This document shows, piece after piece, positions 1 through 7,896 of a stretch of 37,955 bases of DNA (its first letter is position 1; each line of letters begins with the position of its first letter). Source of the stretch: Anaerolineae bacterium (GTDB lineage Bacteria > Chloroflexota > Anaerolineae > Anaerolineales > Villigracilaceae); assembly GCA_022013685.1 (NCBI GenBank), contig JAKLPV010000049.1:1-37955 (forward strand). The letters are read 5' to 3'. Made by a program: the position numbers and the translations under genes. The notes under the pieces are model-generated. The model worked only from the letters and a program-made list of their open reading frames with translations, did not search any database and was not told the origin of the DNA.

Positions 1-22
1 AAAAAGCCGTTATTGTTAGCAG

Positions 23-1051
23 ATGATACCAAAAACAGAACGAGTGACCCGCTTAACGTATTGCCAATATTTGCTGGTGAGCCAAACAAATTATACGCTC
101 ACGAATTACGCCGACCATACTGAGAAATTTAGTCATGATATGGCGAACCGCTATTTGGCGGAGGATGAAGTTCGACCTCGGTTGGTTTGGGAAAATATAA
201 AAGATCAAGTGATCCGAAGTGCGTACGGGTTTCTGGTTTTTGACGATACTGTGATTGACAAGAATTTTTCGCGCCGCATCGAACTGGTGAGGAAACAGTA
301 TAGCGGCAATGCACATGGAATTATCAAGGGCATCGGTGTTGTAACTTGTGTCTACGTCAATCCGCAAATCGACCAATTTTGGATCATCGACTATCGGATT
401 TATGATCCAGATGGCGATGGCAAGACTAAACTGGATCACATGCAAGACATGCTTTTGAACTGTGTCTATCAAAAAAGCCTGGATATTTGGGCTGTTTTGA
501 TGGATACATGGTATGCGACCAAAGAAATGATGCTCCAGATTGAGAAAATGGGCAAAATCTACTACTGTCCGCTGAAAGACAACCGTCAGGTGGACGATTC
601 CGGTGGCTCAAAACCCTATCAGCGAGTGGATGCCCTGACGTGGTCAGAAACAGAAAAAAAACAAGGCAAGATAATAAAGATCAAAGGTTTTCCTGCCGAG
701 CATAAGGTGAAAGTTTTCCGAGTAGTGCTGTCTACCCAGCGCACGGACTATATCGCGACAAACGAGATGGAGCAAAACAACACGGAGGTCGTACATGATT
801 TGTGCGGCTTTCGATGGAAGGTTGAGCAATTTCACCGAGAAACCAAGCAGTTGACCGGCATCGAAGGAAATCAGTGTCGCAAAGCAAGAATTGTCAGAAA
901 TCATATCGGTTGCGCCATTCTCGTTTGGGTTCGTCTCAAACAAGTGGCTGTTGAAACCAAGCGTACCATTTATCGCGTCAAATATGATCTTTTGGATGAA
1001 TATTTACGCCAACAAATCAAATCTCCCGACGTTCAAATGCGTCTTGCGTAA
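23..1051 (+). CDS. DDE transposase, IS4/IS701-like
   Basis: This 342-residue protein reads as an RNase H-fold DDE transposase that cuts and joins its own element's ends. The likely acidic triad is visible: an FDDT motif at residues 73-76, an MDTW motif with D161, and E268 in the block RWKVEQFHRETK. That block fits the IS4-type signature R-x3-E-x6-K (R264, E268, K275). The length suits IS4/IS701 elements. The frame is intact. The ATG at 23 lies close to the window edge, so the left terminal repeat may be outside or within the first 22 bases; I could not identify terminal inverted repeats or a target duplication. The gene converges on the minus-strand Fe-S gene, with a hairpin repeat between them. 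Family assignment between IS4 and IS701 is uncertain; transposase identity is fairly sure. Confidence 0.8.
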   Translation: MIPKTERVTRLTYCQYLLVSQTNYTLTNYADHTEKFSHDMANRYLAEDEVRPRLVWENIKDQVIRSAYGFLVFDDTVIDKNFSRRIELVRKQYSGNAHGIIKGIGVVTCVYVNPQIDQFWIIDYRIYDPDGDGKTKLDHMQDMLLNCVYQKSLDIWAVLMDTWYATKEMMLQIEKMGKIYYCPLKDNRQVDDSGGSKPYQRVDALTWSETEKKQGKIIKIKGFPAEHKVKVFRVVLSTQRTDYIATNEMEQNNTEVVHDLCGFRWKVEQFHRETKQLTGIEGNQCRKARIVRNHIGCAILVWVRLKQVAVETKRTIYRVKYDLLDEYLRQQIKSPDVQMRLA

Positions 1052-1088
1052 GTCCTAAATAAGAATGACAAGGTTGTAGGTTTGCCTG

Positions 1089-1161
1089 AAAATTTTAACG
1101 CAGAGTCGCAAAGACGCAGCGTTTTATCAAAAAAATCTTTGCGACTTTGCGTTAAAATTTT
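1089..1161. repeat. Inverted repeat with CGCAAAG-type words
   Basis: Two 26-nt arms (1089-1114 and 1136-1161) are reverse complements with one mismatch, around a 21-nt loop. The arms carry repeated words of the type CGCAgAG / CGCAAAG. The right arm runs into the stop codon (TAA, 1160-1162) of the Fe-S gene. It could act as a terminator between the converging transposase and Fe-S genes, but it has no clean T-run. Similar CGCAAAG-word repeats are common between genes in many bacterial genomes. Confidence 0.75.
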
Positions 1162-3196
1162 AATCCTTCAATCGCGCGGCCACGATCTCGGCCACATCCA
1201 GCACCTGCATGGCCTCGTCCGCTTTGGCGGCGTCACTCATCATCGTCAGGCAGAACGGGCAGCCGACCGCCAGCGTCTTCGCACCGGTGGATTTGGCTTC
1301 GGCATAACGGGCAGCGTTGACGCGCTCTGTGCCGGGTTCTTCTTCCTTCCACATCTGTGCGCCGCCCGCACCACAGCAGAACGATTTGGCGGCATTGCGC
1401 GGCATTTCGACCGTCAGCGCACCCGCAGATTTCAGAACATCGCGCGGTTCTTCCGTGATTCCGTTGTGGCGGCTCAGGTAACACGGGTCGTGGAAGGTGA
1501 TTGGTAATTGGGGATTAGTAATTGGGGAGTCTTGAGTACCTGAATTACCAATTACCAAATTACCATTTACTTCCTTACCGAGCTCCAACTTCCCCGCGCC
1601 GATGAGTTCGTTGATCAACTGGGTATGGTGAATCACCTGATACTCCCCGCCAAAGGCCGGGTATTCGTTCTTGAGCGTGTGCAGGCAGTGCGGACAGGTG
1701 GTCACGATGCGCTTGGGAGCGACTTCGTTCAGCATCTCGACATTGCCTGTGGCCAGGCCAAAGAAAATGTCCTCGCGCCCGGCGCGGCGGGCTGAATCAC
1801 CCGTGCATTGTTCGTTTTTGCCCAAAACGGCGTAGTTCAGGCCGGCCGCATTCAGGATTTTTGCAAAGGCGCGGGCGGTTTTCTGGGCGCGCGCATCCGT
1901 GGCCGGGGCGCAGCCGACCCACCAGAGTAGTTCCGGCTCGGGATTTTCGTTAATCGTCGGCACGGACAGGCCCTCGGCCCACTTCATGCGGTCGGCGGGC
2001 GAGACATTCCAGGGGTTGGCGTTGCGCTCCATACCCCTGAAAGCCGATTCCAGCTGCTTGGGCACGCTCGCTTCCATCAGCGCCAGGTTGCGGCGGATGT
2101 CGAGAATATCGCGCATCGGCTCGTTGCCAACCGGGCAAATATCGACGCACGCACCGCAGGAAGTACAGGCCCAGACCGCTTCTTCAGGGATCAAGTCGAT
2201 CAAGGGCTTATCTGTTCCGCCACCCAGGTTAAAGTTGTAACGTTTGTTGATCTCAAGCGCGGCTGGCGACAAAATCTTTCCGGTGTTATAAGCCGGGCAA
2301 ACTTCCTGGCAGCGAAAACACATGATGCAGGCGTAGGCATCCACAATTTGCTCATAGCCCAGGTCGCTGACCCTGGCCGCGCCAAACTGCTCGATCTTTT
2401 CATCATCCATGTTGAGATAGCCCAACTCGCCAATCGACTTACGTTCGGGTTTGAGCGCAAAATTGATCGGCGCAAAGAACAGGTGGATGTGTTTGGAATA
2501 GGGGAAATAGGGCAGGAAGGCGACGATGGCACCCATCGAGAGCCAAAAGGCGATTCTCTCGCCGGTCAGCAGCGTCTCGGGACTCATCCCCACCCACAGG
2601 CTGGCTACCGTTGAAATAAACGGCTGCCAGCTGTCGGCGCCATGCTCCGCTACAAAGAACGATTCGCCGATTAATCGGGCAGAATTATGCAGGAAGATGA
2701 ACCCGGCCACGATCGCCGAATCGCGGCTGATGCCGCTGCGCGCCTCGGGTAGCAAAAGCGTCGTTTGACGGGAGCGCAGCGTCGGGGGGCGCAGCGCAAA
2801 GCGCCGAAAGGCCATCGCCGCGATCCCGAGCAGGATCAGCACGTTGGTAGTATCCGCCAACAGCCGGTAATAGTCCCCAAACAGGCCGGTATGATCGACC
2901 CAGCGCCAGTTGAAGTAGGCATAGAGGATGTCGTTCAGGTTAATAAGCAAAAAGGCCAAAAAACCCCATCCAATCAGGCCATGCAACAGGCTCGGGATGG
3001 GGCGAAAACGAAAGACGGGTTGAAAAGTGACAAACTTGAAAAACGCGCCGCCCGCTTTGCGCAGCACAACCTGCCAATCGGGTTTGCCCTGTCCGCTGGC
3101 GATGTTGTGGGTGATGCGCGCCACCCCGCGCCAGGTGAAATAGAGCGAAACGAGCAGCGCGAGGGCAAAAATGATTTTTTCTGCAAGCGTGAGCAT
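1160..3196 (-). CDS. Membrane-bound Fe-S oxidoreductase with CCG domains (HdrD/GlpC-like)
   Basis: The 678-residue protein probably passes electrons between a soluble partner (such as an electron-transfer flavoprotein or a dehydrogenase) and membrane quinone; the partner is not in this window. Residues 1-235 hold about five hydrophobic segments. Two 4Fe-4S motifs follow: C290-x2-C293-x2-C296-x3-C300 and C344-x2-C347-x2-C350-x3-C354. The C-terminal half has two cysteine-rich CCG-type blocks, with CPHC at 501-504, DPC at 570-572, CCGAGG at 607-612 and CPFC at 646-649. This order matches heterodisulfide reductase D/GlpC-like proteins. The start is the ATG at 3196, preceded by AGGAGG; a longer frame to 3235 lacks such a site. 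Residues 544-566 are encoded by a heptad repeat inserted in frame between the CPHC block and the DPC block. A LysR gene lies 94 nt upstream on the same strand. The exact substrate is unknown. Confidence 0.8.
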   Translation of the reverse strand: MLTLAEKIIFALALLVSLYFTWRGVARITHNIASGQGKPDWQVVLRKAGGAFFKFVTFQPVFRFRPIPSLLHGLIGWGFLAFLLINLNDILYAYFNWRWVDHTGLFGDYYRLLADTTNVLILLGIAAMAFRRFALRPPTLRSRQTTLLLPEARSGISRDSAIVAGFIFLHNSARLIGESFFVAEHGADSWQPFISTVASLWVGMSPETLLTGERIAFWLSMGAIVAFLPYFPYSKHIHLFFAPINFALKPERKSIGELGYLNMDDEKIEQFGAARVSDLGYEQIVDAYACIMCFRCQEVCPAYNTGKILSPAALEINKRYNFNLGGGTDKPLIDLIPEEAVWACTSCGACVDICPVGNEPMRDILDIRRNLALMEASVPKQLESAFRGMERNANPWNVSPADRMKWAEGLSVPTINENPEPELLWWVGCAPATDARAQKTARAFAKILNAAGLNYAVLGKNEQCTGDSARRAGREDIFFGLATGNVEMLNEVAPKRIVTTCPHCLHTLKNEYPAFGGEYQVIHHTQLINELIGAGKLELGKEVNGNLVIGNSGTQDSPITNPQLPITFHDPCYLSRHNGITEEPRDVLKSAGALTVEMPRNAAKSFCCGAGGAQMWKEEEPGTERVNAARYAEAKSTGAKTLAVGCPFCLTMMSDAAKADEAMQVLDVAEIVAARLKD
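1499..1567. repeat. Heptad-word inverted repeat inserted inside a coding region
   Basis: Four plus-strand heptads (ATTGGTA, ATTGGGG, ATTAGTA, ATTGGGG; 1500-1527) are followed by a 15-nt spacer and then by the complementary words AATTACC, AATTACC and AAATTACC (1543-1564). The 69-nt block adds 23 residues rich in N, G, P, T and I to the Fe-S protein without breaking the frame. It has the same two-arm heptad design as the repeats at 9757-9848 and 36523-36583. Confidence 0.7.
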
Positions 3197-3220
3197 GGTT
3201 CCTCCTGGTGAGAAATGGCG

Positions 3221-3264
3221 CGTCCCTTTTCCCATATCCTGTTGAGGGATGAAGAAAAGGGACG
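3221..3264. other. Hairpin between lysR and the Fe-S gene
   Basis: Perfect 11-bp arms (3221-3231 CGTCCCTTTTC and 3254-3264) surround a 22-nt loop, which can itself pair through ATCC/GGAT. It lies in the leader of the Fe-S gene on the minus strand, about 25 nt upstream of its start codon. There is no T-run, so it could be an attenuating or mRNA-stabilising hairpin, a leaky terminator for lysR, or an operator. Only the inverted repeat itself is certain. Confidence 0.5.
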
Positions 3265-3290
3265 GGAAACTGACTTTAGTTTAGCACAAT

Positions 3291-4241
3291 TCAGGCTGCC
3301 GGGGTCACTCCAGATAGATTTCCGATCGCATCGCTCAAGATCTGGGCGCGGTTTTCTTGCACAAAGTCCCAAAAACGGGCTTCGGCGCGGGTAAAGACTG
3401 AGCCAACGTGGCGGTAGAGATAGATGCGTTGGACAATATCCAGCCCGTTGATTTCAACCTGTTTGATACGCCCGAGGGCCAGTCCGCGCGCCGCAACCAA
3501 TTCAGAAACGAAAGCGATACCGATGCCCTCTTCGACGGCCATCTCAATTGCCTCGGCGTTGCCCAATTCCATGACCGCGTTGAGTGTATCTGGCATTACG
3601 CCTTGCTGCTTGAGGGCGTTGGAAACGACCTCTGCCGTGCCAGAACTTTCCTCGCGGCGAATGAAGGGTTGGTCAAGCAAATCGGCAGGCATGGCGCGTC
3701 CATACTGTGCCCAGGGGTGGTCGATAGGCACAATCAGGATGACTTTGTCTTCGAGCAGGGGCATATATTCCAAGTCACGGTGTTCCACTTGGCGGCTCAT
3801 TACGCCGAGGGCCAGGGTCTGGTCGAGCAGGCGTTCGACAACCCCGCTGCGGCTGCTAATCGTTACCCGGCTGCGGACAAGGGAATACTCGCGCCGAAAG
3901 GCGGCCAGCAGGTTGGGCAGGATGTATTTTCCCGAAGTGGTCGAGCATCCGATGGTCAACTCGCCGGCCACTTCGCCCTTGACGTTGATCAGCGAATCTT
4001 CGAGCAAACGCACCGTGTTGAGCACTTCGCGCGCCATCGGCAGGATAACCTGACCGACTTCGCTCAGTTGTACTGAACGACCGTGGCGCACAAACAATTC
4101 GACCCCGTAGCTTTTTTCTATGGATTGTATATTCTGGCTGACAGCGGACTGTGAAAGGTGCAAACGGGCCGCGGCGCGGCTGAAATTGAGTTCTTCGGCA
4201 GCGGTTACAAAAACACGTAATTCAGGGATATTTATGCTCAT
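3291..4241 (-). CDS. LysR-family transcriptional regulator
   Basis: This 316-residue protein has the standard LysR layout. An N-terminal winged helix-turn-helix covers about residues 1-60, with the typical run NFSRAAARLHLSQSAVSQ. A substrate-binding domain in two subdomains follows from about residue 90 (ELTIGCSTTSGKYILP onward). LysR proteins bind DNA as tetramers and switch genes in response to a small co-inducer, often acting on a divergent or neighbouring gene. The ATG at 4241 is preferred over the longer frame to 4280 because AAGGG precedes it and the family begins just there. Neighbours are the co-oriented Fe-S oxidoreductase downstream and the divergent receiver/roadblock gene upstream; either could be a target. 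The ligand cannot be told from sequence. Confidence 0.9.
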   Translation of the reverse strand: MSINIPELRVFVTAAEELNFSRAAARLHLSQSAVSQNIQSIEKSYGVELFVRHGRSVQLSEVGQVILPMAREVLNTVRLLEDSLINVKGEVAGELTIGCSTTSGKYILPNLLAAFRREYSLVRSRVTISSRSGVVERLLDQTLALGVMSRQVEHRDLEYMPLLEDKVILIVPIDHPWAQYGRAMPADLLDQPFIRREESSGTAEVVSNALKQQGVMPDTLNAVMELGNAEAIEMAVEEGIGIAFVSELVAARGLALGRIKQVEINGLDIVQRIYLYRHVGSVFTRAEARFWDFVQENRAQILSDAIGNLSGVTPAA

Positions 4242-4355
4242 AGAATCGCCCTTACTATTAGAAAAATAAAAGATTAGCAACTATATGATAAGCAAACCTG
4301 AAATAAACCATAAGTTACATTCATCATAATATCTGTGCTTCAATGTCACACAAAA

Positions 4356-4382
4356 TTGACAAAATTGAAACTATGTTAATAT
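4356..4382 (+). promoter_or_regulatory. Candidate sigma-70-type promoter
   Basis: A perfect TTGACA at 4356-4361 is followed after 15 nt by TAATAT (4377-4382), in the AT-rich divergent region between lysR and the gene at 4428. The spacer is two bases shorter than ideal. It would give a leader of about 40 nt for the plus-strand gene. Confidence 0.4.
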
Positions 4383-4427
4383 TTTTGAAATATTGCCCAG
4401 CGTGCCGGGGCGTGATAAACTTTCAGC

Positions 4428-6074
4428 ATGGCGTATCCCCTGTTGGTACTATCCCCACAAACAGCTTTTGGCAATCTGATCGCCCAGGCGCTGCCTGATT
4501 ATCAGGTTCACCTGACTTCAGATTTCTCTGAGGCGATTCAGTTTGTGAGTAAAAACAATCCTACGCCGCCTGTTTTGCTGGATGCCGACCTGGATGAAAT
4601 CGACATCTCTGTTTTGGATATTGGCCTGGCCCTGCGCCAGATCAGGCCGGATGTCAATTTGATATTGATTGCGCGCGAAGGCCAGAGCACCATCCGCCTG
4701 CGGGATTTGCCGCTGCGTGCGATCCTGGTCAAGCCGCTTTCTTTGCCTGATTTGCAGAGTGTGCTGAAAAAACTGGAAACGTCCCAATTCGCCGTTGCGT
4801 CATCCCCAACCATTCCGCCATTGCCAGCCACTGAATTGGAGTGGTTGAGAGATGTCAGCCGGGCGGCCCGCCATCTGACGAGGCTGATGCTTGAATCTTC
4901 AGCCCAGGCCGCATTGATCACTCGCCAGAACGAACTTTGGGCCTACGCGGGGCAACTCAAACGTGAGGCCGCTCAGGAACTGGCGCGTTCTGTCCAAAAG
5001 TATTGGGATACCCAGTCACAAACTGACCTGTTGCGTTTTATCCGCCTGGAGGCGACCGAGGCCCAGCACATGCTCTATGCCCGCCGCCTGACAGCCTCGA
5101 TGGTGCTGGCGCTGGTTTTCGATGCGGAGACTCCTTTTAGCACCATTCGCGCCCAGGCTGGTCAGCTTGTGCGTTCACTGGCCGAAGTTCCCCATGATCA
5201 AACCAGCCAGGTTACTCTGACGGAGGACACCGGCGACCTGACCGATGGCGAGGATCTGGACAACCTGCCGCCCATCGCAGACCTGCTCGGTGAAGTCCCG
5301 CCGCCACTGCCTCCCAAACAGGACCGCAGGAATCGGGTTGCCATGCCCTGGGAGCAAAAACCTGCCCCACAAGTGCAGACTGCCCAGCCGCCACAACCCG
5401 TCGACCCGCCATTGGTGACCACACACCCGATGTTTTCACCTGATTTCAGCCGTGAAAGCTCGCCAGCTGTGCGCCGCCGCGAGGAAAGACCGGCTTTGCC
5501 CTCGCTGGATCAAACCCGTCTGGGCCGCGTCCAGCGCGAACAACGAATCGTCCCCGAGGAACTGGAAGCCACGCGGGTGCAAAAAGCCTCGTCAGATCCG
5601 AATTCGCTGATCGAAACCCGGCCACAATCTGTGACCGAGGTGGCGCATCGCATCGTACTCGAACCCGCTTCTCCGGCGATGTATAACCTGAACTATGCCT
5701 GCCTGCTGGTTCCCCGTTTTGACAGCCACCACTTGACCGGTGATATGGCTGACCAACTCTCAGATTGGGTCGCCCAGGTTTGCATCGCCTTTGGCTGGCG
5801 GCTCGAACATATCTCTGTGCGCCCGGAATACCTGCAATGGGTGGTGAGCGTCCCGCCTGCCACTGCGCCGGGTTACATCATGCGCATCGTCCGCCAGCAG
5901 ACCTCGGAGCGGGTTTTCAAGGAATACCCGCGTATCAAAAATGACAATCCCTCCGGCGATTTTTGGGCGCCGGGTTATTTGATCATGGGCGGTTCGCAGC
6001 CGCATCCGCAAAAATTGGTGCGCGATTTTATCGAACAGACCCGCCAACGCCAGGGACTGCGCCGCGACAAATAA
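4428..6074 (+). CDS. Receiver-like + roadblock-like + catalytically dead Y1-transposase-like fusion protein
   Basis: The 548-residue protein has three recognisable parts. Residues 1-120 look like a response-regulator receiver (acidic D52/D54 in LLDADLDE; K102 in LVKPLSLPDL). Residues 135-252 resemble a roadblock/LC7 domain (AALITRQNELWAYAGQL; MVLALVFDAETPFSTIRAQA). After a Pro/Arg-rich linker (about 260-415), residues 418-548 align well by eye with IS200/REP-associated Y1 transposases: the motif PDHVHLLVSxPP becomes PEYLQWVVSVPP, and the end reads FWAPGYLIMGG then VRDFIEQT. The metal-binding H-x-H is therefore Y468-L469-Q470 and the nucleophilic Tyr is F534, so strand cleavage looks impossible. 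It is probably a domesticated nucleic-acid-binding domain in a signalling protein. The ATG at 4428 has only a weak Shine-Dalgarno site. A strong terminator follows. Domain calls are by eye; function is unknown. Confidence 0.75.
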   Translation: MAYPLLVLSPQTAFGNLIAQALPDYQVHLTSDFSEAIQFVSKNNPTPPVLLDADLDEIDISVLDIGLALRQIRPDVNLILIAREGQSTIRLRDLPLRAILVKPLSLPDLQSVLKKLETSQFAVASSPTIPPLPATELEWLRDVSRAARHLTRLMLESSAQAALITRQNELWAYAGQLKREAAQELARSVQKYWDTQSQTDLLRFIRLEATEAQHMLYARRLTASMVLALVFDAETPFSTIRAQAGQLVRSLAEVPHDQTSQVTLTEDTGDLTDGEDLDNLPPIADLLGEVPPPLPPKQDRRNRVAMPWEQKPAPQVQTAQPPQPVDPPLVTTHPMFSPDFSRESSPAVRRREERPALPSLDQTRLGRVQREQRIVPEELEATRVQKASSDPNSLIETRPQSVTEVAHRIVLEPASPAMYNLNYACLLVPRFDSHHLTGDMADQLSDWVAQVCIAFGWRLEHISVRPEYLQWVVSVPPATAPGYIMRIVRQQTSERVFKEYPRIKNDNPSGDFWAPGYLIMGGSQPHPQKLVRDFIEQTRQRQGLRRDK

Positions 6075-6085
6075 AACAACGGCTT

Positions 6086-6136
6086 AAATAAAAGCACTGC
6101 CATTTTCCAGTTTTGAAAATGGCAGTGCTTTTATTT
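6086..6136. terminator. Bidirectional rho-independent terminator
   Basis: A perfect 22-bp stem (6086-6107 with 6115-6136) closes a 7-nt loop. The arms carry an A-tract on the left and a T-tract on the right, so it works in both directions. It sits between the converging gene at 4428-6074 and radA, 12 nt after one stop codon and 5 nt from the other. Confidence 0.9.
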
Positions 6137-6141
6137 TTGAT

Positions 6142-7560
6142 CTATGCTACCTGGCGGCCCTTTGGCAATTCGCGTTGGATGGCAAAGGCTGCTTCGAGGG
6201 CATCATGCACCGAACGCGCCTCGATAATTTGGATATCGTCGGGCCAGGGTTCGGCTTTGCGCAGGCGTTTGGGCACAATAGCGGCTTTGAATCCCAGCTT
6301 TTGAGCCTCACGCAGGCGGACGGGCATCTGCCCTGGCAGGCGCAGCTCACCGGCCAGGCCGATCTCTCCGATCAGCACCGCATCTGCGCGGACGGGCAGG
6401 TCGCGCATCGAGGAGAAAACCGCTGCCGCAATCGCCAGATCGGCGGCGGGTTCGTCAATTTTGATGCCGCCAACCACGTTGACGAAAATGTCTTGCTCGG
6501 CCAGTTTGATGCCCATACGACGGGTCAGCACAGCGGCGATCATCAACAGGCGGTTGGTATCAACGCCGTTGGGGGTACGACGGGCATTGCCGAACTGTGT
6601 CGGCGAGGTCAGCCCTTGCAATTCGACCAACAGCGGACGGGTGCCCTCCATCGTTACGGCGATAGCCGAACCGGGAGCGTTGATCATGCGTTCGGCCAGG
6701 AAGGCCTCCGAGGGGTTGGTCACTTCGGCCAGCCCGCGCTCGCGCATCTCAAAAACGCCCACCTCGGCGGTTGCGCCAAAGCGGTTTTTGACCGAGCGCA
6801 GCAGGCGATAGGCCTGGAAACGGTCGCCCTCCAGATAGAGCACGGTATCGACGATATGTTCCAGTACGCGCGGCCCGGCGATGGCCCCTTCTTTGGTGAC
6901 ATGGCCAATGATGAAAACACTCACGGTTTGCGATTTTGCCAGTTCGCGTAATTGTGACGAGCACTCGCGCACCTGTGAAACCGACCCGGCGCTTGAATCC
7001 AGCTCGGGCAGGTACACGGTTTGGATGGAATCGACGATCAACAGGTCGGGGCGCACCTCGCGCACATGGTCGAGGATGGTTTGCAGGTTGGTCTCGGTCA
7101 CCAGGAAAAGGTTTTCGGGAAATTTGCCGCTCCTGTCCATCAAGCGGTCGGCGCGCATTTTGATCTGTCGTTCTGATTCTTCGCCTGAAACGTACAGCAC
7201 GCGCTTGCTATCTGCCATGGCCAGGGTCATTTGCAGCATCAGGGTCGATTTGCCGATGCCGGGGTCGCCGCCCACCAGCACGATCGAGCCGGGGACAATG
7301 CCGCCGCCCAGCACACGCGAAAACTCGCCAATCGGCACCGGAATGCGCTCTTCAGAGTCGCCGCTGATGTCGCCAATGCGGTGTGGGGAGGTGCGGCCGG
7401 TTAATCCGCGCGAGGCATTCGGGCTTTTGGATGGCCCGGCCTCACGCACGACCTCTTCGACCATGCTGCTGAACGATCCGCACTGAGGGCATTTACCCAT
7501 GTATGAGGCCGAGACACGTCCGCACTGCTGGCAGACATAGCGGCTGATTGATTTTGCCAT
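6142..7560 (-). CDS. radA: DNA repair protein RadA (Sms)
   Basis: RadA is a RecA-like hexameric ATPase that helps RecA-dependent branch migration and processing of recombination intermediates. The 472-residue protein has every family mark in order: an N-terminal zinc finger (C10-x2-C13, C24-x2-C27), Walker A GDPGIGKST at 99-107, Walker B LLIVDS near 174-179, the RadA-specific KNRFG at 259-263, and a C-terminal Lon-protease-like domain (EPAADLAIAAAVFSS). The ATG at 7560 is preceded by AGGAG at good spacing. The gene is a single transcription unit with its own promoter at 7581-7609, which includes a palindrome resembling a Gram-positive-type LexA box, so damage induction is plausible. Nothing is missing or altered in the motifs. 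Confidence 0.97.
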   Translation of the reverse strand: MAKSISRYVCQQCGRVSASYMGKCPQCGSFSSMVEEVVREAGPSKSPNASRGLTGRTSPHRIGDISGDSEERIPVPIGEFSRVLGGGIVPGSIVLVGGDPGIGKSTLMLQMTLAMADSKRVLYVSGEESERQIKMRADRLMDRSGKFPENLFLVTETNLQTILDHVREVRPDLLIVDSIQTVYLPELDSSAGSVSQVRECSSQLRELAKSQTVSVFIIGHVTKEGAIAGPRVLEHIVDTVLYLEGDRFQAYRLLRSVKNRFGATAEVGVFEMRERGLAEVTNPSEAFLAERMINAPGSAIAVTMEGTRPLLVELQGLTSPTQFGNARRTPNGVDTNRLLMIAAVLTRRMGIKLAEQDIFVNVVGGIKIDEPAADLAIAAAVFSSMRDLPVRADAVLIGEIGLAGELRLPGQMPVRLREAQKLGFKAAIVPKRLRKAEPWPDDIQIIEARSVHDALEAAFAIQRELPKGRQVA

Positions 7561-7580
7561 AGTCACTCCTGTATGGGTAT

Positions 7581-7609
7581 AGTATAGCAGAATTTATGTT
7601 CTAGGACAA
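7581..7609 (-). promoter_or_regulatory. radA promoter with LexA-box-like palindrome
   Basis: On the minus strand, TTGTCC (7604-7609) is separated by exactly 17 nt from TATACT (7581-7586), about 20 nt upstream of the radA start codon. The spacer contains AGAACATAAATTCT (7589-7602), which differs at one of eight fixed positions from the GAAC-N4-GTTC LexA box of Gram-positive bacteria and some Chloroflexota. A repressor bound there would sit between -35 and -10. The promoter is well supported; the operator is tentative. Confidence 0.6.
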
Positions 7610-7896
7610 AGACTTGCCCTGACCGGATGATTGAGTGTCGGCCAAGTCCGTAGTTAAAGGGCGCAAACCATTCCACCCAAAACAGCCGTTACAAGGGGCT
7701 ATAATTCAATCCGCTTCAAATTTCACCACCTTACATAGATCACCTTTCTTTAGATATCACATATGTCTTCTTTGACCACATCCGGTGGGCACATCGATGT
7801 CTTTACCAATCTTTCGTTTGCGCGCCTTTAGGTACTAGATTACATTACCAAAAGTTGAAACATACACCACTTATGTATTTTTGCTAAAATAAAAAT
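7610..7896. other. Gene-free spacer
   Basis: This stretch of about 290 nt upstream of the lipoprotein gene is more AT-rich than the surroundings and has no coding frame I can support. It holds a TATAAT hexamer at 7700-7705 without a convincing -35, and AT-rich sequence up to the ATG at 7897. I see no repeat or RNA structure in it. Confidence 0.5.

Noticed and set aside
1499..1567. Heptad insertion considered as a frameshift or gene break in the Fe-S gene
   Set aside because: The block is 69 nt, a multiple of three without stops, and the conserved cysteine motifs continue in the same frame on both sides.
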